Of a stretch of 64,000 nucleotides of DNA, positions 36,047 to 44,717 are shown piece by piece. The notes under the pieces are model-generated. The model was not told the origin of the DNA. It was given only the letters and a program-made list of their open reading frames with translations, and searched no databases. Origin of the DNA: Deltaproteobacteria bacterium (lineage in GTDB: Bacteria; Myxococcota_A; Polyangia; Nannocystales; Nannocystaceae); contig JADJEE010000001.1 of NCBI GenBank assembly GCA_016709225.1, positions 1,798,001 through 1,862,000 on the forward strand, given 5' to 3'. Every line of letters starts with the position of its first letter. Positions within the stretch are counted from its first letter, which is position 1. Position numbers and translations under genes: made by a program.

Positions 36047-37001
36047 GGTCGACTCCATCGCCGGCGACGAAGCGCTCGATCGCGGGCCACGGGCACTCGG
36101 CCTCGCTCGCGATTGCGTGCACGCGCACGCCGGGGAACTGGTGGCGGAAGTACGTGCGCTGCCGCTTGGCGAGCTGACGCGTCGCGACGATCACGTTCGC
36201 ACGCGCGGCCTGGAGGTCGGTGCGCCCGTGCACGAGCTCGAGCAGCTGTCGATAGCCGAGACTCTGCATCGCCTTGTGGCCGCCATGATAACCGCTCGCG
36301 ACCAGCCGCTCCACCTCGTCCACGAAGCCCGCCGCGAGCATGGCGTCGACGCGTCGTTCGATGCGGCCCGCCAGCGCCTCCGGGCCGGGGTCGAGCACGA
36401 TGAGCATCAGCTCGACCCGCGGCCGGGGCGGGTCGGCCGCGCGCGTGGCCGACAGCGGCGCGCCCGCGCGGCTGCACAGCCACAACGCCCGCAGCGCACG
36501 CACGACGTTGGCGGGGTGGATGGCATCGGCGCTGGCCGGATCGATGGCCTCGAGCGCCCGCCAGATCGCGCCCGGCTCGGCGTGCTCGCGCGCGCGCCAG
36601 GCCTCGTCGAATGCGACCCGCTCGGGGTCGTCGCGCGCACGATCGGGCGCTGCGGGATCGTCGGGCTCGCTGCCCCGCCACGCGAACTGCCGCAGGTAGA
36701 AGCCGGTGCCACCGACGATGACGCCCGGCCGCCGCGCGTGCAGGGCCCACGCGCGCTCGGCCCAGTCGCCGGCCGAGAAGCTCGCATCGGGATCGACCAG
36801 ATCGAGCAGCTCGTGCGGCACGTCGCCGCGGGTCGCGTGGTCGGGCTTGCCGCTGCCGACGTCGAGCCCGCGGTAGACCTTCACCGAGTCGCACACGAAC
36901 ACCGCACGACCGAGTCGACGTGCGATCGCCCGACCGAGCGCGCCCTTGCCCGCGGCGGTCGGACCGACCACCGCCAACGCCCGCGGCAGCGCCCCGCTCA
37001 C
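36036..37001 (-). CDS. miaA: tRNA dimethylallyltransferase
   Basis: A 321-aa MiaA. The P-loop 'VVGPTAAGKGALG' is near the N-terminus, followed by 'FVCDSVKVYRGLDVGSGKPD' (usually DSMQVYRGMDIGTAKP), 'HELLDLVDPDASFSAGDW', 'VIVGGTGFYLRQF' and 'HKAMQSLGYRQLLELVHG'. The enzyme adds dimethylallyl to A37 of tRNAs that read UNN codons. The start is a GTG whose bases overlap the mutL stop (GTGA), so the two are coupled. The Met-Gln to Val-Lys change in the DSMQVY box is unusual but lies beside, not in, the catalytic Asp. Confidence 0.95.
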   Translation of the reverse strand: MSGALPRALAVVGPTAAGKGALGRAIARRLGRAVFVCDSVKVYRGLDVGSGKPDHATRGDVPHELLDLVDPDASFSAGDWAERAWALHARRPGVIVGGTGFYLRQFAWRGSEPDDPAAPDRARDDPERVAFDEAWRAREHAEPGAIWRALEAIDPASADAIHPANVVRALRALWLCSRAGAPLSATRAADPPRPRVELMLIVLDPGPEALAGRIERRVDAMLAAGFVDEVERLVASGYHGGHKAMQSLGYRQLLELVHGRTDLQAARANVIVATRQLAKRQRTYFRHQFPGVRVHAIASEAECPWPAIERFVAGDGVDHDQ

Positions 37002-38827
37002 CGCGAACCTCGGGGGTGCTCGACCAGCTCGGCGGCGCTCCAGCGACGCACGCCGGGCACCTCGTCGAGCACGACGCCGGCATCGAACAGCTCGCGCACG
37101 AAGCCGCGGACGAAGCGAGGTGCGACGTCGGCCGCGGCGAACTCGGCCAGCGCCTGCGTCGGCGACCCGACGGCACCCGAGGGCGCGCGCAGGTACGGCA
37201 GCACCTTGGTCAACAACGCCGCGACGTCGAGCTCGTCGACCACCGCCCGCAGCGTCGCCGGCACCGCGCGCACGATCACCGCGTCGTCGCCGAAGCGTTC
37301 GACCACGAGACCCAGCGCTGCCAGCCGCGCCGCCTCGTGCTCGCACGACGCCAGCGCGTCGGCGGGCAGCCGCACCACGGCCGGCACCAACAACGCCTGC
37401 GCACTGAGCTCGCCGCCCCCGAGCTCGGCCTGCAGCCGCCGCTGCAGCAGGAACGCCCGCACCCGCCGCAGATCCATCGCCAACAGCGCGTCGCCGTGGC
37501 GCACCAGCGCGATCGGACCGGGCAGGCAGTCGACCAACACGGGTTCGTCGCGCGCCGGTGGCATCGCGGCGGGCGTCGCCTCGGCAGCCCCGCGCGGCGC
37601 TGCGTCGCCGACCGCGGTCAGCCCGGCGAGCGCGGTCGCCTGCGCGCGCAGCTCGTCGCGCGCACGGCCGTAGTCGGGCGACGCGGCCATCGTGCGCAGG
37701 GCGTAGCGGGGCGGCGCGGGCTCGGGCTCGACCTCGAACAGCGCCGGCGCGGGTGGCTCGGCGCGCACCGGCGTCGGCAGGCCCGACCGCGCGCCCCCGA
37801 GCTCGGCGCGCGCCGGCGGGGGCAGCTCCGCCTTCGCGTCGCCGCGTCGGTCGTGCAGCGGGGCCTGGGCGAGCGAGGCCAACGCACGGCGCAGGGCACC
37901 GTAGATGCGCTGCGCGTCGGCAAAGCGGACCTCGGACTTCTGCGGGTGCACGTTGACGTCGACCTCGCCGTGGGCGGGCTCCATCCACACGCACGCGACC
38001 AGCCGCGGATCGTCGAAGCACTCGTGCACGATGCGGGCGATCGCCCGCTCGCGCACCACCCGACGCCGCACGACCACCGTGAGCTCGCCGCGCTCGCTGC
38101 TGCCCTGCCCCACGAACGCGCGCACCTGCACGCCGTCGAACTCGCCGGCCACGCGTCGCAGGCCCTGCGCGCCGCGACGCACCAACATCCGCTCGATGCG
38201 GGCGTCGCCGTCCTCGCGCGGGGCCTCGAACACCAGGCGGCCCTCGTGGCGCACGCGCAGCGCGACGTCGTGGTGGACCAACGCGATGCGCAGCGCGGTG
38301 TCGAGGCAGTGGGTGAACTCGGTCGCCGGCGAGCGCAGGAACTTGCGCCGCGCGGGCACGTTGACGAACAGGTTCTCGATCTCGACCCGCGTGCCGGGCA
38401 CGCCGCCGCAGGGCTCGGCGGTGGGCGGCAGTCCGGCGAGGCTCCGCAGGCGCGTGCCGTGGGCCGCCATCGCGGTGCGGCTCTCGATCGTCACGTGGGC
38501 CACCGCTGCGATGCTCGCGAGCGCCTCACCGCGGAAGCCCAACCACGACGGCTCGACCAGATCGGCCGCGGTCGCGAGCTTGCTGGTCGCGTGGCGCACC
38601 AGCGCCAGCGGCAGCTGCTCGGCCTCGATGCCGCGACCGTCGTCGATCACGAGGATGCGCGCGGTGCCGCCGGCGACCAGCTCGAGCTCCACGCGCGTGG
38701 CCCCGGCATCGATGGCGTTGTCGAGCAGCTCCTTGACGATCGAGGCCGGTCGCTCGACCACCTCGCCGGCGGCGATCTGGTCGGCGAGCTCGCTCGGCAA
38801 CAGCCGGATCGGCGCGGGGCCGCTCAC
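36998..38827 (-). CDS. mutL: DNA mismatch repair protein MutL
   Basis: A 609-aa MutL. The GHKL ATPase N-terminus is clear: 'LADQIAAGEVVERPASIVKE', 'LLDNAIDAGATRVELE', 'DDGRGIE', 'RHATSKL', 'GFRGEALASIAAVAHV'. 'DVNVHPQKSEVRF' marks the transducer domain. The C-terminal dimerisation part is present but the metal-binding endonuclease signature (DQHAxxE) is not seen, as in E. coli-type MutL. The start is the GTG at 38827, which places 'IRLLPSELADQIAAGEVVER' near the N-terminus as in the family. It starts a mutL-miaA-accA-rhomboid string on the minus strand. Confidence 0.96.
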   Translation of the reverse strand: MSGPAPIRLLPSELADQIAAGEVVERPASIVKELLDNAIDAGATRVELELVAGGTARILVIDDGRGIEAEQLPLALVRHATSKLATAADLVEPSWLGFRGEALASIAAVAHVTIESRTAMAAHGTRLRSLAGLPPTAEPCGGVPGTRVEIENLFVNVPARRKFLRSPATEFTHCLDTALRIALVHHDVALRVRHEGRLVFEAPREDGDARIERMLVRRGAQGLRRVAGEFDGVQVRAFVGQGSSERGELTVVVRRRVVRERAIARIVHECFDDPRLVACVWMEPAHGEVDVNVHPQKSEVRFADAQRIYGALRRALASLAQAPLHDRRGDAKAELPPPARAELGGARSGLPTPVRAEPPAPALFEVEPEPAPPRYALRTMAASPDYGRARDELRAQATALAGLTAVGDAAPRGAAEATPAAMPPARDEPVLVDCLPGPIALVRHGDALLAMDLRRVRAFLLQRRLQAELGGGELSAQALLVPAVVRLPADALASCEHEAARLAALGLVVERFGDDAVIVRAVPATLRAVVDELDVAALLTKVLPYLRAPSGAVGSPTQALAEFAAADVAPRFVRGFVRELFDAGVVLDEVPGVRRWSAAELVEHPRGSR

Positions 38828-38916
38828 GTGCGGCACTGTACCCCACCGTCGCGCGGGTGCCCCTCGGCGGGGACGCGGGCGCTCGTGCCCGCTGTGCGAC
38901 CGCTCCGGCGGCGGCG

Positions 38917-39807
38917 TCAACCGTCGTCGGCGATGATGCGGTTACGGCCGCTCTGCTTGGCGCGATACAGCCGCGCATCGGCCTTCTTGATGAGGTCGTC
39001 GGCGGAGGCGATCGCGGGGTCGAGGTCGGCCACGCCCACCGAGACCGCCAGCGGGATGCGGCGGCCCTCGAACACGAACTCCTCGTCCTCGACCATCTTG
39101 CGCAGGCTCTCGCCGAACTGCGCGGCGCCAGCCAGATCGATCTCCGGCAGCACCACCGCGAACTCCTCGCCGCCGTAGCGCGCGATCACGTCGACCTTGC
39201 GGGCGCGCTGCCGGACGAGGTCGGCCATGTGCCGCAGCACGTGGTCACCCGCGCGGTGCCCGTAGGTGTCGTTGCACTTCTTGAAGTGATCGATGTCGAA
39301 CATCATCAACGCCAGCGGCCGGTCGTAGCGGCGGGCGCGGCTGAGCTCGCGCTCCAGCGTCTCGATGAAGTAGCGCTTGTTGAAGATCTGGGTCAGCCCG
39401 TCGACGGTCGACAGGCGATAGATCTCCTCGTGGTACGAGCTCTCGATGTTGTCGCCGGTGAGGAACTTGAAGATCGAGCGACCGACCTTGATGAGGTCGC
39501 CGTCCTTCAGATAGACCTCGTGGATCTTGTGGTCGTTGACGTAGGTGCCGTTGGTCGACACGTTGTCGCGGATCTTCACGCCGTGCTCGTCGACCATGAT
39601 GGTCGCGTGGGTCCGCGAGACCGAGTCCTGGCTGACGCAGATGTCGTTGACCGTCGCGCGACCGATGGTCATCTCGCGACCCTCGATCGCATACTTGCGG
39701 CCGAGCTCGGCACCGTAGATCACGACGATGCACGCGTCCTTCTTCCGGCGTTGCATGCCGGTGTCTTCCACCTTGTGGATGACGGTGACGATTGTTTCGT
39801 CGCGCAT
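38917..39807 (-). CDS. FHA-GGDEF diguanylate cyclase
   Basis: A 296-aa protein. An FHA domain (about 35-120) has 'MTIGRATVNDICVSQDSVSR', 'THATI' and 'NGTYVND', the phosphothreonine-binding signature. A GGDEF domain follows (about 135-295) with 'DGLTQIFNKRYF', 'FDIDHFKKCNDTYGHRAGD' and the active 'RYGGEEFAVV'. An inhibitory RxxD (R-K-V-D) lies five residues before GGEEF. It should make c-di-GMP from two GTP, gated by binding to a Thr-phosphorylated partner, probably a target of Hanks-type kinases. It is a well conserved myxobacterial type. The gene is 89 bases upstream of mutL. Confidence 0.95.
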   Translation of the reverse strand: MRDETIVTVIHKVEDTGMQRRKKDACIVVIYGAELGRKYAIEGREMTIGRATVNDICVSQDSVSRTHATIMVDEHGVKIRDNVSTNGTYVNDHKIHEVYLKDGDLIKVGRSIFKFLTGDNIESSYHEEIYRLSTVDGLTQIFNKRYFIETLERELSRARRYDRPLALMMFDIDHFKKCNDTYGHRAGDHVLRHMADLVRQRARKVDVIARYGGEEFAVVLPEIDLAGAAQFGESLRKMVEDEEFVFEGRRIPLAVSVGVADLDPAIASADDLIKKADARLYRAKQSGRNRIIADDG

Positions 39808-40112
39808 GATCCCGGGTTCGGGCTCGAGTCTCGATGCACAGGGTAGCAGACCCTCGCGCCGCTTCGCAGCGGTGACGAACGTTGCGGTGATCGACCGACA
39901 TACATTGTCGCCGCCCCGCCGACGCCGCGGCGCGATCGCGATGCCGGCGACCGGCTCGCCCCGCCCGCGCTGCGCGAGACGCTGCGCACGTGGGCGAATT
40001 TTCCCCGCGCGACGCCGGCAGACGGGCGTTCCACCGCCCGGGATCGGCCGCGGCCCCCGGTTCCCGACCGGGTTTTTGACCGGCCCGCCTGCAGTTGCTA
40101 TAGGGCGGCGTC
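39808..40112. other. Divergent intergenic region between FHA-GGDEF and PBP genes
   Basis: 305 bases with no gene that I can support. The right end holds the sigma-70-type promoter listed separately. For the leftward FHA-GGDEF gene a TACCCT box about 40 bases before its start is a weak -10 candidate. Both flanking genes therefore seem to have their own promoters here. Confidence 0.5.
40076..40104 (+). promoter_or_regulatory. Sigma-70-type promoter of the PBP gene
   Basis: TTGACC at 40076-40081, a 17-base spacer, then TATAGG at 40099-40104. This is close to the housekeeping consensus. Transcription would begin near 40111, only about 2 bases before the GTG start at 40113, so the message is probably leaderless. 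Confidence 0.65.
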
Positions 40113-41711
40113 GTGTCGAATGGCAGATCCACACGTGGCGGGCTTGGCGGCCTGGGCGCGCTGTTCTTCCTCGGCACCCTGGGCGCGATCGCGATCTACG
40201 TGCAGCGGCAGTCGGGCCCGCAGGAGGTCGATCTGCCCCGCACCGCGGCCACCGCGATCGACGAACCCGCGCCCGCCGCGGTGACGCCCGCGCTGCCGTG
40301 GGCCGACCGTCTCGACCTCGCGGCCGCGCGACTGCTGCCGTTCCAGGCGCCCGAAGTGCCCCCGGCGGCGCCCGGTGACGCCAAGGCGAAACCCAAGAAG
40401 CCCACGGTCGCCGAGGGTCGGCTGGTGCAGGAGCTCGGCGACGGTCATCGCATCATGCTGACGATCGACCCCTCGCTGCAGGACGCCGCGCTGCAGATCT
40501 TCCGCAACCGCGAGGTGCCCTACGCGGCGGCGGTGATGCTCGACGTGCGCGACAACTCGGTGCTGGTGATGGCCGGTCACTCGAGCATGGATCCGCAGGT
40601 CGATCCGCTCGAGATCGTCGCGACCGCATGGGCGCCGGCAGCATCGGTGTTCAAGCTCGTGACCACCGCGGGGCTGCTCGCCAGCGGTGCCGCGACCGCG
40701 GGCACGCAGGCGTGCTTCTCCGGCGGCCTGCACGGCATCACCGACGACGAGCTGCGCGACGTGCCCGGCCGCGACACACAGTGCGCGAGCCTGTCGTCGG
40801 CGGTGGCCCACAGCTACAACCTCGTGATCGGCAAGCTCGCGCTGGCGCACCTCGGCCAGGATCAGCTCGCGGACATCGCTCGCACGTTCCTGTTCGAGCA
40901 GGACATCCCGTTCGAGTTCAACATCGAACGATCACCTGCGCACATCCCCAGCGAGCCGCTCGAGCGGGCGAAGGTCGCCGCCGGCTTCTGGAACATCGAC
41001 ATGAGTCCGATGCACGGCGCGGTGCTGGCCAGCATCTTCGCGCGCGGCGGGCTCTACCAGCCGCCCCACGTGATCGCACAGGTGCTCGGCCCCGACGGCG
41101 CCGACCTGACGCCGGCCGCGTTGCCGAGCGAGCGCGTGATCGGTCGCGAGGTCTCGGATGCGATCGCCACGATGATGGAGGCGACCACCACCGAGGGCAC
41201 CGCACGCGCGAGCTTTCGCGACGCGCAGGGCAACGACTACATCCAGGGCGTGCGCGTGGCCGGCAAGACCGGCAGCCTCACCGGACGACGTGCGCCGGCC
41301 CTCAACTACAACTGGTTCATCGGCTTCGCGCCGGCGGATCGGCCCGAGATCGCCTTCGCGGTGCTGCTGGCCAACGGGCCGGCGTGGCGCATCAAGGCCC
41401 ACTACGCGGCCCGCCGCATGGTCCAGCTCTACCTCGAGCGCCGCGACGCGATCGCCCGTGCGCGCGACGCTCGGCTCACCGCCGACGGCGTGATCCTCCC
41501 CGAGCGCGACGCCTCCGGTGTGCTGGTGGCCACCACGGCCACGCCGCCCAGCCCGGGCGAGCCCGCCGCGCCGGCCCTGCCGCCGCCGCCCAGCCCCGGA
41601 CCGAGCCCGGCCCTGCCGCCGCCTCCGGCGACCGCGCTGCCGCCGGTGCCGGGCCCGCTGCCCAAGCCACCGACGGCGAGCCCGAGCCCGCCGACGCCGA
41701 TGGGTGGTTGA
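40113..41711 (+). CDS. Penicillin-binding transpeptidase-domain protein
   Basis: A 532-aa membrane-anchored protein. One N-terminal helix ('LGALFFLGTLGAIAIYV') is followed by a short linker and a transpeptidase domain with all three active-site motifs: SxxK 'SVFK' (178-181), SxN 'SYN' (234-236) and 'KTG' (385-387). A Pro-rich tail follows ('PALPPPPSPGPSPALPPPPA'). The PBP dimerisation domain is missing, so it resembles class D/mini-PBP forms more than full class B PBPs. It could cross-link peptidoglycan or bind beta-lactams. The GTG start fits the promoter just upstream, though that implies a leaderless message. Confidence 0.88.
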   Translation: MSNGRSTRGGLGGLGALFFLGTLGAIAIYVQRQSGPQEVDLPRTAATAIDEPAPAAVTPALPWADRLDLAAARLLPFQAPEVPPAAPGDAKAKPKKPTVAEGRLVQELGDGHRIMLTIDPSLQDAALQIFRNREVPYAAAVMLDVRDNSVLVMAGHSSMDPQVDPLEIVATAWAPAASVFKLVTTAGLLASGAATAGTQACFSGGLHGITDDELRDVPGRDTQCASLSSAVAHSYNLVIGKLALAHLGQDQLADIARTFLFEQDIPFEFNIERSPAHIPSEPLERAKVAAGFWNIDMSPMHGAVLASIFARGGLYQPPHVIAQVLGPDGADLTPAALPSERVIGREVSDAIATMMEATTTEGTARASFRDAQGNDYIQGVRVAGKTGSLTGRRAPALNYNWFIGFAPADRPEIAFAVLLANGPAWRIKAHYAARRMVQLYLERRDAIARARDARLTADGVILPERDASGVLVATTATPPSPGEPAAPALPPPPSPGPSPALPPPPATALPPVPGPLPKPPTASPSPPTPMGG

Positions 41712-41747
41712 TCCCTCGCCGCCGCGGCGGCGAGACTGCAGCCCAGC

Positions 41748-42893
41748 GTGCAGGCCACGATCATCGCGATCGCGTGGACGATCGCCGCGGGCCCGGGGTT
41801 GGTGTCGACGGCGCCGTGGACGGCGCGAGCGCCCGCGGCCGCGCCGAGCGACGAGGCCGCCGCGGCGATTGCCCGCGCGAAGCAGGCCGCGGCCGCGGGT
41901 GACTACACGCTCGCGCTGCGCGAGTTCGAGTCGGCGCGCGCACTCGGGCCGACGCCGCAGCTGCACTTCAACGTCGCGGTCTGTCACCACGCCTTGATGC
42001 TCGAGCACGCCGCCGACACGCCAGCGTGGCAGAGCCATCGCAACGGCGCGATCGACAGCTATCGCGACTACCTCGCCGCCGCACCGAACGCCGACGACCG
42101 TGCCGACGTCGAGCGCATCATCGTCGAGCTCGGTGGCGACCCCGAAGTGGCCCCGACCGCGACACCGGTCGAGCCGCTGCCGCCGCTGCGCGACATCGTC
42201 GAGCGCATCGATCCGGATCCACCGACGCAGCCGCTGCCGAGCATCACCCCGGCCCCGAGCCCGCCACCCAAGCCGGTGCGCACGCGCTCCCCCGCGCGCA
42301 TCGGCCCGTTCGTGCCGCTGTCGCTGGCGCACTTCGGCCGCCTGCGACGCACGGCGGCGATCGAGAGCCTGCCGCTGCTGGGCTTGGGGCTGCGCGGTGG
42401 TGCCTTCCTCGGCCCGCGCGCGCGCACCAACCTCGGCGGGGAGTTCTCCTACGCGCTGATGCCGAGCGCCAGTCGCAGCGCCCATACGCTGCGGCAGGTG
42501 GCGATGGTGGTCGCAACCGACTGGGGCGCGCCCGTGGGCAAGCGGCGGCGGATCGAGCTCGCGGTGGGTGGCATCGCTGGGCTCGGCTTCGAGAGCCTGC
42601 ACGCGCGCGGCACCTCCACCCTCGGCTGTCGCGCGGCCGACAACGGCCGCGTGGCCACGCGCGGGGGCCTGCTGCTCGGCGCGCGCGGAGGCTTACTGCT
42701 CTTGCTCGGCAAGCGCCGCAACCACGAGCTCGGGCTGCGCGTCACGCCCACGCTGGCGGTCTACGGCAACGGCCCGCGCAGCGGCGCGGTCGACTCGAGC
42801 GCGTGCACCGACCCGGTGTTCGTCGAGGCCGGCCTGCCCGGCGGCGCCGCGCTGGTGACGACGATCGATCTTGGCTACGCTCCCCGATTCTAG
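41748..42893 (+). CDS. Hypothetical exported protein, TPR-like N-part and beta-barrel-like C-part
   Basis: A 381-aa protein. A signal peptide is likely ('MQATIIAIAWTIAAGPGLVS'). Residues about 35-120 look like a TPR pair ('AKQAAAAGDYTLALREFESA'). After a Pro-rich linker, residues about 190-380 are strand-rich with alternating hydrophobic residues ('RRIELAVGGIAGLGFESL', 'LLLGARGGLLLLLGKRRNHE') and an end in 'TTIDLGYAPRF', typical of outer-membrane barrels that end in Phe. The GTG at 41748 is the best start. The function is unknown. Confidence 0.65.
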   Translation: MQATIIAIAWTIAAGPGLVSTAPWTARAPAAAPSDEAAAAIARAKQAAAAGDYTLALREFESARALGPTPQLHFNVAVCHHALMLEHAADTPAWQSHRNGAIDSYRDYLAAAPNADDRADVERIIVELGGDPEVAPTATPVEPLPPLRDIVERIDPDPPTQPLPSITPAPSPPPKPVRTRSPARIGPFVPLSLAHFGRLRRTAAIESLPLLGLGLRGGAFLGPRARTNLGGEFSYALMPSASRSAHTLRQVAMVVATDWGAPVGKRRRIELAVGGIAGLGFESLHARGTSTLGCRAADNGRVATRGGLLLGARGGLLLLLGKRRNHELGLRVTPTLAVYGNGPRSGAVDSSACTDPVFVEAGLPGGAALVTTIDLGYAPRF

Positions 42894-42926
42894 CGCCCCC
42901 ACCCTGCGGGGCGCTGCAGCCGGACC

Positions 42927-44336
42927 ATGGCGGACGGACACTTCCACGCTCGAATCGTCGAGGCGGTCGATCGCTCGGGGACACCCCGCTCGGTCTACAG
43001 CCAAGACACCACCCTCAGCCGCCGCGGCCTGCTGACCCGCGCCGAGCGACGCGCGCGCGAGCTGGCCGGCATGGGCGTGGGCCCGCGCGATCTGGTGGCG
43101 TTGTCGATGGGCAACGTCGCCGAGTTCCTGATCCTGCTGGTCGCGCTGTCGAAGCTCGACGCGGTGGCGATGCCGGTCGATCCGGCCAACGGCGACGGCA
43201 CGCTGCTGCGGGCGACCGAGCGCCTGCCGGTGCGCGCGGTCATCCGACGGCCGCGTGGGCTCGAGACCGCCGCGCTCGATTACCCCGCGGGCTACATCGT
43301 CCGCTCGCGCAAGCGACTCACCTCGTCGCTGCTGACGGTCGACATCCTCGAGCCACCCGAGTCGCTCGCTGCGCTGCCGATCGGTCGCGACGTGGAGCTG
43401 GTGATGGAGGCGCGGGGCATCGGCGGCGTGCTGCGCGACACCCTGCGGACCGGCGCGCAGCTGCGGGAGATCGGCCGCGCGGCCCGGTCGACGCTCGCGC
43501 TCGACGCGGGCGCGAAGATCCTCTGCGCGCAGCCGTTCACGGTGCCGCGCTTCTTCGATCCCGTGGTGCTGGGCTGGCTGGAGTCGGAGGCCCAGCTGGT
43601 GATGGCCGAGGGGCCCGCGCCCGGCAGCGTGGTGCCGATCGCCCGTACCACCGAGAACCTCGTGGTGGTCGAGTCGGTGCGCCAGCTCATCGACCTCGCT
43701 CGCGCCGTGCGGGCCGGCGGGGCCACGCTGCCGATCGTGCCGGTCATCCCGCAGGCGACGGTCCCGATCGAGAACGGCCGCATGTTCAAGCAGGCCTTCG
43801 GCACCTCGCTGCGACAGCTGCTGCTGCTGGAGGAGGTCGGGGTGCTCGCGGCGCGGGTGATGGAGCGCGGTGAGCACTTCGTGCCGGCCGCCGGCGTCGA
43901 GCTGTGTGCCGGCGCCGCGATGGCGTGCGGCGGCGACGAGGTGCTGGTGCGCACCGCCCAGCGCTCGACCACGCTCCCCGAGCTGCCCGCCGGCCACCCC
44001 GGCGCGCCGGCGCAGGACGACTTCGTGCACACCGGCTACGCGGCGCGCTTCAAGCAGCAACAGCTGCTCGAGATCGTCGGTCGCGACGACGGCCTGGTGA
44101 ACCTCGAGGGGCGCCGCGCGTGCCTCGACAGCATCGAAGAGGCGATGCTGCAGCACCGCCGCCTGACCTGGGCCCGCGCCACGCTCGAGCACACCGGCGA
44201 CGGCGATCCACAGGTGCTGCTCGAGTACGCCGCCACCGGCGAGACCGAGCTCGACGACATCGAAGAGCACGCGGTCGGCTACCTACCGCCATTCATGGTG
44301 CCGCGTCGCTTCGAGCGCGTGCTGCCCAGCGATTGA
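42927..44336 (+). CDS. ANL superfamily-like protein lacking the ATP-binding loop
   Basis: A 469-aa protein that begins like an acyl-CoA synthetase: 'TLSRRGLLTRAERRARELAG', then 'MGVGPRDLVALSMGNVAEFL' and 'ILLVALSKLDAVAMPVDP'. The C-terminus ends like the family's small domain ('YLPPFMVPRRFERVLPSD'). The signature P-loop (TSGTTGxPKG) and the YGxTE block are absent, and the middle is unrecognised. It may be a pseudoenzyme or a strongly diverged ligase. Adjacent genes do not suggest a pathway. Confidence 0.6.
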   Translation: MADGHFHARIVEAVDRSGTPRSVYSQDTTLSRRGLLTRAERRARELAGMGVGPRDLVALSMGNVAEFLILLVALSKLDAVAMPVDPANGDGTLLRATERLPVRAVIRRPRGLETAALDYPAGYIVRSRKRLTSSLLTVDILEPPESLAALPIGRDVELVMEARGIGGVLRDTLRTGAQLREIGRAARSTLALDAGAKILCAQPFTVPRFFDPVVLGWLESEAQLVMAEGPAPGSVVPIARTTENLVVVESVRQLIDLARAVRAGGATLPIVPVIPQATVPIENGRMFKQAFGTSLRQLLLLEEVGVLAARVMERGEHFVPAAGVELCAGAAMACGGDEVLVRTAQRSTTLPELPAGHPGAPAQDDFVHTGYAARFKQQQLLEIVGRDDGLVNLEGRRACLDSIEEAMLQHRRLTWARATLEHTGDGDPQVLLEYAATGETELDDIEEHAVGYLPPFMVPRRFERVLPSD

Positions 44337-44372
44337 CGGCGGGTCGCCGCGTGCTGCGACTGCGGCGTGCTG

Positions 44373-44717
44373 CTACTGCGGATCTTCGAGCAGCTCGGCG
44401 GCCAGCTCGATGGTGGCGTCGCGGCCATCGACCACGACCGTGCGCTGCACGGGGAAGCGGCCGGGCTTGCGCACCTCGACGCGATGGCGCCCGGGCGCCA
44501 GCTGCAGCGGCTTGGCACCGGCGCTGGTGATCTCACCCACGCGACCGACGTAGTTGCCGTCGACCCACAGATCGGCGTCCTGGTCCCCCGGTGCGACGGT
44601 GACATGCAGGCTCGCGCCGCGCTGCGGATCGGGCCGGCATGCCAGCAACGTGGCCGCGACCGCGAGCACACGGGCGCCCCTAGGGGCGAGGTCACTGCAG
44701 TTCGATCGAGAGCGCAT
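44373..44717 (-). CDS. PEGA-domain lipoprotein
   Basis: A 114-aa predicted lipoprotein. The signal peptide has the lipobox-like 'LAVAATLLAC' at about residues 16-25. The body is one PEGA domain: 'ADLWVDGNYVGRVGEITSAG', 'KPLQLAPGRHRVEVRKPG'. PEGA domains are small envelope modules that probably contact peptidoglycan or S-layer-like material. The start overlaps the end of the upstream gene by 26 bases, so both are expressed together. Confidence 0.78.
   Translation of the reverse strand: MRSRSNCSDLAPRGARVLAVAATLLACRPDPQRGASLHVTVAPGDQDADLWVDGNYVGRVGEITSAGAKPLQLAPGRHRVEVRKPGRFPVQRTVVVDGRDATIELAAELLEDPQ

Noticed and set aside
36047..36058. Upstream ATG (36058) for accA
   Set aside because: It has no ribosome site, whereas ATG 36046 has GGAG 9 bases upstream and matches the usual AccA N-terminus.
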